Positions 7,521 through 10,873 of a stretch of 10,873 nucleotides of DNA are shown here, piece after piece. Every line of letters starts with the position of its first letter. The first letter of the stretch is position 1. Source of the stretch: JAGTVG01 sp964389805 (GTDB lineage Bacteria; Bacteroidota; Bacteroidia; Cytophagales; Cyclobacteriaceae); contig CAYMFU010000040.1 in the NCBI GenBank assembly GCA_964389805.1, forward strand, positions 1-10,873. Direction: 5' to 3'. Position numbers and translations under genes: made by a program. Below the pieces are notes generated by a model. It was not told the DNA's origin, searched no databases, and was given only the letters and a program-made list of their open reading frames with translations.

Positions 7521-9107
7521 TTATTGAGGAATATCATAATTCTCAATTTTCAGGTCCATAACTTGTTCAGGAGAAAGGCATATGCGTTTATCCTGCCAGA
7601 TGATGGGAAGGTCTATCTTATTCTGAGGTGCAAAAATTCCAGCCAGCAGAAATTTTTCTTTCATCCTTAATATGGACGGGAAACCACCTCCATGAAATAT
7701 CAGTTGCTTCAGTTTCCAGCACTCTTCAAAAGCTTTTAAAGCATCACCCCATTGAACCGGATATTTATCTGACAAATCTGTGTATAAGTCAAGACAAATG
7801 GCCAGATAAACCGCTCTACATAATGATTCCGTTGATTCCGGGTCTGTAATTTCACTTTCTATTTCAGGACCAAGATCGGATGCCAGTTCGGAAATCTGGT
7901 CATTCAGTTCGGGTAATTTTTCAACTGCTTGCGGCTCTTCAACCGGTATTTCAAAAAAATACTTCCCATCCCGGAAAATCTTTTTCCCTCCATTCTGCAC
8001 AATCATTTTTTCCATTAATTCATAAATCCGGTCCGCAAAGGAGGTGATTGTTTCATCTTCAGGCATTCCATCCCTGGTTGTATTCTCATAACGGTCTATG
8101 ATTTTCCAACCTCTCGACATCATATTCTTATAACCCATCCGGATTCCTAAAATAGTGCCGAGAGTGGCCGTTGTATTATCACAATCCCAACCAAAATTCA
8201 AACCGGTCTGAATGGTTTTCACAAAATCTCCCTGGCCATAAAAAAAGGAAGCAATAGTAGCACCAGTAATCAGTTCGTATCCATTTCCATCACGCATCGT
8301 ACCACCTGCCTGGGTATATTTCTCCTGTAGTAATTTCCTGGTTTCTCGCCAGTCATCCGGATATTCTTTATACCATTTCTTTATATCATCAATGATTGTC
8401 CTCACTTTACTCGCAGGATCAAGTGCGGCATATCCTGCTTCCAATATTTTATTGATATCATCCTCGATAAAAGCCGTGGCTATCATTGTTGTATACATCT
8501 GAGTAGTTTGTGCAGGTTCTGCATCTATCGTCACTTTTGTATAATTCAAACCTAGTCGAGCAGCTGATTGTGGCATTGCTGGACAGATGAGGCCAAAAGT
8601 TTCGCATATAAATTGCCCGGAGATATTGAACTCCGCCCAGGGATTTAAGGCTATTTTACCTGTAAGAGGAGGCTTAATTCCTATATCAAGCAATCGTCGT
8701 ACATATCCATTGGAACACCAGATCCTCTGGTTAAAAGATTCCTGCCAGATATCAGCCAGAACCTCAGATGATAAGAACAACTCATTGTGTTTTTGCATAT
8801 TATATACATACACCCACTCGATATCTGTATCGTCATCTGTATAAGCTCCTTCCGGCAGGGAAGGGATATAATCTGTAACATTGCCGGGATCCTCATTGTA
8901 TTTGAATTCATGAGGAATCCCATTCAAGTTGCCGATGATCTGTCCAAGAAGGCCACCCCTTACCTTATCATGTAATACATCATGAGGTATTTCTATATAT
9001 CCCGCTTGATCTGAAACACTTGATTTGTTTTTAGAATCGTTGTTTATGCTATTGCAAGCGAAAAAAGTAATTAGCATGGAAAAAGTGAAAAATAACTTAA
9101 ATTTCAT
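7521..9107 (-). CDS. ADP-ribosylglycohydrolase-family lipoprotein
   Basis: A 528-residue protein with signal peptide 1-17 and a probable lipid-anchored C18 (TFFAC, a relaxed lipobox). Residues about 42-365 form the all-helical ARH domain. The opening DKVRGGLLGQIIGN (47-60) is the usual first helix. GAYTDDDTDIEW at 87-98 supplies the first metal-binding acidic motif (T90, D91, D92, D95). GWDCDNTTATLGTILG at 306-321 supplies the second (D308, D310, T312), matching the D-x-D-x-T/N-A-x-x-x-G pattern. Both halves of the dinuclear Mg site thus look intact. The remaining about 160 residues, with an acidic linker (roughly 385-425) and a helical end, are not recognised. The family removes ADP-ribose from proteins or small molecules, or hydrolyses related N-glycosides. 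Export makes NAD-derived protein modification an unlikely target, so a nucleoside- or glycan-like substrate is possible. It converges with the cyclase pseudogene, 31 bases apart, and diverges from the PAP2 gene. Confidence 0.88.
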   Translation of the reverse strand: MKFKLFFTFSMLITFFACNSINNDSKNKSSVSDQAGYIEIPHDVLHDKVRGGLLGQIIGNLNGIPHEFKYNEDPGNVTDYIPSLPEGAYTDDDTDIEWVYVYNMQKHNELFLSSEVLADIWQESFNQRIWCSNGYVRRLLDIGIKPPLTGKIALNPWAEFNISGQFICETFGLICPAMPQSAARLGLNYTKVTIDAEPAQTTQMYTTMIATAFIEDDINKILEAGYAALDPASKVRTIIDDIKKWYKEYPDDWRETRKLLQEKYTQAGGTMRDGNGYELITGATIASFFYGQGDFVKTIQTGLNFGWDCDNTTATLGTILGIRMGYKNMMSRGWKIIDRYENTTRDGMPEDETITSFADRIYELMEKMIVQNGGKKIFRDGKYFFEIPVEEPQAVEKLPELNDQISELASDLGPEIESEITDPESTESLCRAVYLAICLDLYTDLSDKYPVQWGDALKAFEECWKLKQLIFHGGGFPSILRMKEKFLLAGIFAPQNKIDLPIIWQDKRICLSPEQVMDLKIENYDIPQ

Positions 9108-9304
9108 TGTTCAACTTTTGGAGTGTAAAAAATTGAAAACAATATAATAATTTTAGAACTAAGTGTATATAATGCCAGTGAATAACCAAAGGAATCAAAC
9201 AATTTAATTAATACCTTAGCGTTTCGATTTTATATTTCTAATCTCACAGATCCTATTCAGGAAGTTTAATAGAAATATCTGTTTAAATGATCGCTGTTTG
9301 AATA

Positions 9305-9332
9305 TTGATTGAAATTAAATTGTGTAGTTTTA
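9305..9332 (+). promoter_or_regulatory. Possible Bacteroidota-type promoter for the PAP2 gene
   Basis: TTG at 9305-9307 is followed after 17 bases by TAGTTTTA at 9325-9332, seven of eight positions of the Bacteroidota TAnnTTTG -7 element at the expected spacing. A start near 9339 would leave a leader of only about a dozen bases before the ATG at 9352, which is short. Assigned by eye, so moderate doubt remains. The other 240-odd bases between this gene and its divergent neighbour show no further recognisable element. Confidence 0.3.
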
Positions 9333-9351
9333 TTGCTTGATCACTATCTAA

Positions 9352-10236
9352 ATGTTTAAAAGTACTCATCCCTTCTTAGTTATTCTGTTCATAATACTTG
9401 TATTTACTAATACATGGGCTCAAACCGGGGAGGACGAAAAAGACTGTCGTGTCTGTAAATCCGGCGTGCATCAGAATGGCAATCCCTATCATACTGACTT
9501 TAAAGGTGAAGTACCTTACATAATAGCCAGCGGGGTTTCACTATCCTTTGGTCTCGTTCTTCGATTAACGGATAACACAGTACCCTATACTGTTGACGAA
9601 CTGGATGATCTGGACAGAATGGATGTGAATGCATTTGATCGTCGGGCTACCTATAACTGGAATCCGAATGCAGCAGATGCAAGTGATTACATACGTACGA
9701 CTGTTTTAATTCTTCCCATTGTCTTTCTGGGTAATCATCATACAAGAAGTGATTTCGGGGCGCTGTTAATAATGGGCCTGGAGGTGACAGCCATAACCTA
9801 TGGCCTGACAGCGGGGATCAAGCATGCTGTAAATCGTACTAGACCTTTAGTGTATAATGATGATGAAAGGGTGACTGATGAAGAGCGTACTGCTTCGAAT
9901 ACCAGGTTATCTTTCTTTTCCGGACATACTTCTGTCACGGCTGCCTTATCCTTCTATTTCGCAAAGGTAATGACTGACTATCACCCGGATATGAAAACGG
10001 AGTATAAAATAGGCCTCTGGGCTTTTGCAGCTGCATTACCAATCGCTACCGCATATCTTCGTGTTAAGGCCGGTAAACATTTCCCTACGGATGTAATGAC
10101 GGGCTATGCTGTTGGGGCTTGTGTTGGGTGGTTGATCCCTCATTTGCATAAGAAAAAGAAACTACCTGATGGTTTGTCGATCTCCCCTTCGTTTTCTTAT
10201 GGCAGTCGCGGTATTTATTTATCCTATCGCTTTTAA
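9352..10236 (+). CDS. Exported PAP2-family (type 2 phosphatidic acid) phosphatase
   Basis: A 294-residue protein with a Sec signal peptide (about 1-23, cut after TWAQ-like sequence). All three PAP2 motifs are visible. Motif 1 is K157-HAVNRT-R164-P165, motif 2 is S190-G191-H192 within RLSFFSGHTSV, and motif 3 is R237-VKAGK-H243-FPT-D247. Hydrophobic segments surround them (about 56-70, 116-128, 136-155, 194-205, 221-235 and 247-263), as expected for an integral membrane phosphatase with a periplasmic active site. Likely substrates are lipid phosphates, undecaprenyl pyrophosphate or lipid A phosphates, and the sequence does not separate these. Two oddities stand out: a CRVC pair at 32-35 in the mature N terminus, and a basic stretch (HKKKK, 266-270) followed by a beta-like tail ending in YLSYRF, resembling a C-terminal outer-membrane strand. 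It diverges from the ADP-ribosylglycohydrolase gene with a 244-base gap and precedes the tRNA locus. Confidence 0.88.
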   Translation: MFKSTHPFLVILFIILVFTNTWAQTGEDEKDCRVCKSGVHQNGNPYHTDFKGEVPYIIASGVSLSFGLVLRLTDNTVPYTVDELDDLDRMDVNAFDRRATYNWNPNAADASDYIRTTVLILPIVFLGNHHTRSDFGALLIMGLEVTAITYGLTAGIKHAVNRTRPLVYNDDERVTDEERTASNTRLSFFSGHTSVTAALSFYFAKVMTDYHPDMKTEYKIGLWAFAAALPIATAYLRVKAGKHFPTDVMTGYAVGACVGWLIPHLHKKKKLPDGLSISPSFSYGSRGIYLSYRF

Positions 10237-10337
10237 ATAAATTTTCTTTTATATACATTTGCAGCCGCAAAACAGCATGGTAGTTTATTGATCGATTAGA
10301 TCATCAAATTCAAAATTAATAGATAGCCAGATGTTTT

Positions 10338-10400
10338 CGGGATTCGGTTAGCGCATCCCGCTTTAGCGGGAGGGTTGTTGGTCAAATTGTCATTACGAAT
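10338..10400 (+). pseudogene. Decayed tRNA(-Pro)-like copy lacking its anticodon triplet
   Basis: This segment aligns with the intact tRNA-Pro just downstream. GGTTAGCGCA (10346-10355) is identical to the 3' half of that tRNA's D arm (10423-10432). The anticodon stem survives with different but compensating bases (CCCGC at 10357-10361 pairs with GCGGG at 10366-10370). The loop is only TTTA where the intact tRNA has TTTGGGA, so the anticodon bases are gone. GGGTTGTTGG then corresponds to the variable loop and the start of the T stem, followed by a degraded TCAAAT. The 5' CGGGA (10338-10342) resembles the acceptor start, but most of the 5' D arm is missing and the acceptor 3' strand no longer pairs. 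It cannot work as a normal tRNA. It could instead be a chance hairpin, but the 10-base identity and ordered parts argue otherwise. Confidence 0.6.
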
Positions 10401-10404
10401 TTTT

Positions 10405-10479
10405 CGGGGTGTAGCGCAGTCCGGTTAGCGCACCTGCTTTGGGAGCAGGGGGTCGTAGGTTCGAATCCTACCACCCCGA
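10405..10479 (+). tRNA. tRNA-Pro (anticodon UGG)
   Basis: A complete cloverleaf can be drawn. The acceptor CGGGGTG (10405-10411) pairs with CACCCCG (10472-10478). The D stem is GCGC/GCGC (10414-10417 and 10428-10431), with GG in the loop. The anticodon stem CCTGC/GCAGG (10433-10437 and 10445-10449) encloses TTTGGGA, so the anticodon is TGG at 10440-10442. The variable loop is GGGTC. The T stem GTAGG/CCTAC (10455-10459 and 10467-10471) encloses TTCGAAT. The discriminator is A10479 and CCA is not encoded. The leading C1-G72 pair is normal for bacterial tRNA-Pro. It is flanked by partial copies of the same tRNA on both sides. Confidence 0.97.
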
Positions 10480-10596
10480 CAAAGAATTAAGGTCACTTAC
10501 TTTTGTAAGTGGCCTTTTTGTTGAAGTCGAACCGAATTTATTCCACCGAAGAATTAAATAAAAAAAGGTAACCGTAGGTTAGACCTTAATTCTTTG
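10480..10596. repeat. 15-base perfect inverted repeat flanking the tRNA terminator
   Basis: CAAAGAATTAAGGTC at 10480-10494, directly after the tRNA, is repeated as its exact reverse complement GACCTTAATTCTTTG at 10582-10596. The second arm is preceded by CGTAGGTT (10573-10580), an eight-base direct copy of tRNA positions 10454-10461. The arrangement looks like rearranged pieces of the tRNA 3' end and its trailer. It is not a transcription terminator: the arms are about 90 bases apart and already contain one hairpin between them. Confidence 0.6.
10491..10519 (+). terminator. Intrinsic terminator of the tRNA-Pro transcript
   Basis: GGTCACTTAC (10491-10500) pairs with GTAAGTGGCC (10505-10514), giving ten base pairs with one G-T wobble around a TTTT loop. 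Five T residues follow directly. It lies 11 bases after the mature tRNA end, so it very likely ends that transcript. Confidence 0.85.
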
Positions 10597-10619
10597 AATC
10601 ACCTCCTCAAAAGAATCAC

Positions 10620-10643
10620 CGTAGGAAATCTTACCACCCCGAC
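10620..10643 (+). pseudogene. Fragment of a tRNA-Pro 3' end
   Basis: CGTAGG at 10620-10625 and TACCACCCCGAC at 10632-10643 match the T-stem start and the last T-stem/acceptor bases of the intact tRNA-Pro (10454-10459 and 10469-10480). The T loop and T-stem bases between them are replaced by a shorter AAATCT. No D or anticodon arm is found upstream, so only the 3' end of a second tRNA copy remains. It is followed by its own terminator, as in the intact unit. It could be a tandem duplication in decay or the trace of an integration site. Confidence 0.6.
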
Positions 10644-10656
10644 CAGAGAAGCTAGG

Positions 10657-10686
10657 GTCACTGACATCAGTCAGTGGCTTTTTTTT
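10657..10686 (+). terminator. Second intrinsic terminator, after the tRNA 3' fragment
   Basis: GTCACTGAC (10657-10665) pairs with GTCAGTGGC (10670-10678), nine base pairs with one wobble around an ATCA loop, followed by eight T residues (10679-10686). It resembles the first terminator in layout and in its GGTCACT...AGTGGC edges, so it is probably a diverged duplicate of it and still looks functional. Confidence 0.8.
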
Positions 10687-10798
10687 AATGAACAGAACTT
10701 GTTAAAATGAATGCTAAAAAGAAAAACAGATAAAACGAAAGCCCAACCTTGGTTTCACGGTATCTCTTCAAATCACTTTCAGGCGGTGAACATCCCAA
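10685..10798 (-). CDS. Possible 37-residue small membrane protein
   Basis: A short open frame read from a TTG at 10798-10796 to TAA at 10687-10685. It begins LGCSPPESDLKRYRETK and continues into one hydrophobic segment (about residues 18-32, GLSFYLFFFLAFILT), a pattern seen in real small membrane proteins. AGGA lies about eight bases upstream of the TTG. Against it: the start is not ATG, the frame is closed just upstream by TAG, the length is within chance for AT-rich DNA, and the stop overlaps a tRNA-side terminator. No family is recognised. I rate it as a weak candidate. Confidence 0.2.
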   Translation of the reverse strand: MGCSPPESDLKRYRETKVGLSFYLFFFLAFILTSSVH

Positions 10799-10873
10799 TG
10801 ATATGTCCTAGTGAATTAGCATATTGCATTTTAATTTTTCATTTATAGGGCGATATTAAAGTTTATCCTTAAA
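10687..10873. other. Right-edge sequence without a confident gene
   Basis: Apart from the weak minus-strand 37-residue frame, this AT-rich end shows no long open frame, RNA structure or repeat. Stop codons are frequent in all frames beyond 10800. It may be an intergenic leader belonging to a gene outside the window. Confidence 0.5.

Noticed and set aside
10357..10370. GC-rich hairpin read as a terminator of the PAP2 gene
   Set aside because: It is not followed by a T tract (AGGGTTGTTGG follows), and its place within a tRNA-like series of segments explains it better as an anticodon stem.
10480..10873. Mobile element or phage attachment site with integrase
   Set aside because: The tRNA 3'-end fragment is suggestive, but no integrase, transposase or clear attL/attR pair lies in the window.

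Overview
The window looks like a chromosomal segment of a member of the Bacteroidota, possibly a marine or sediment Bacteroidia such as Marinilabiliales. This is inferred from several signs. The DNA is AT-rich. Starts lack Shine-Dalgarno sequences. Many predicted exported lipoproteins carry relaxed lipoboxes. Two possible promoters resemble the Bacteroidota TTG / TAnnTTTG pattern. A cyclase-TPR gene of a kind common in that phylum is present. No single gene fixes the genus.

Layout. The left part (126-1860) holds ordinary small genes: a PNPOx-like flavin split-barrel protein (-), an isoprenylcysteine/phospholipid methyltransferase-like membrane protein (-), and a small two-helix membrane protein of unknown function (+). 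The middle (1991-6512) holds three exported proteins: a PD40/TolB-type propeller with one CxxCH heme motif (-), a NodB-type polysaccharide deacetylase lipoprotein (-), and a divergent, uncharacterised lipoprotein (+) that looks like a distant NodB-fold relative. The divergent promoter region between the last two contains an AT-rich inverted repeat. Then comes a class III adenylate/guanylate cyclase-TPR pseudogene (6670-7489), broken by a frameshift and an apparent internal deletion. A lipoprotein ADP-ribosylglycohydrolase (-, 7521-9107) and an exported PAP2 phosphatase (+, 9352-10236) follow.

The right end (10338-10686) is a tRNA-Pro(UGG) locus. The intact tRNA and its terminator sit between a decayed tRNA-like copy upstream, which lacks the anticodon triplet, and a fragment of a tRNA 3' end downstream that has its own terminator. 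Between them lie scrambled direct and inverted copies of tRNA-flanking sequence.

How the genes work together. There is no SusC/SusD pair, transposase, integrase, CRISPR array or recognisable defence operon. The five genes from 1991 to 10236, leaving out the pseudogene, all encode proteins predicted to leave the cytoplasm. The strands alternate and intergenic gaps are long, so they are mostly separate transcription units and not one operon. The best candidates for undescribed biology are the 351-residue Cys-rich lipoprotein paired with the deacetylase, the heme-bearing propeller, and the decaying tRNA-Pro array.
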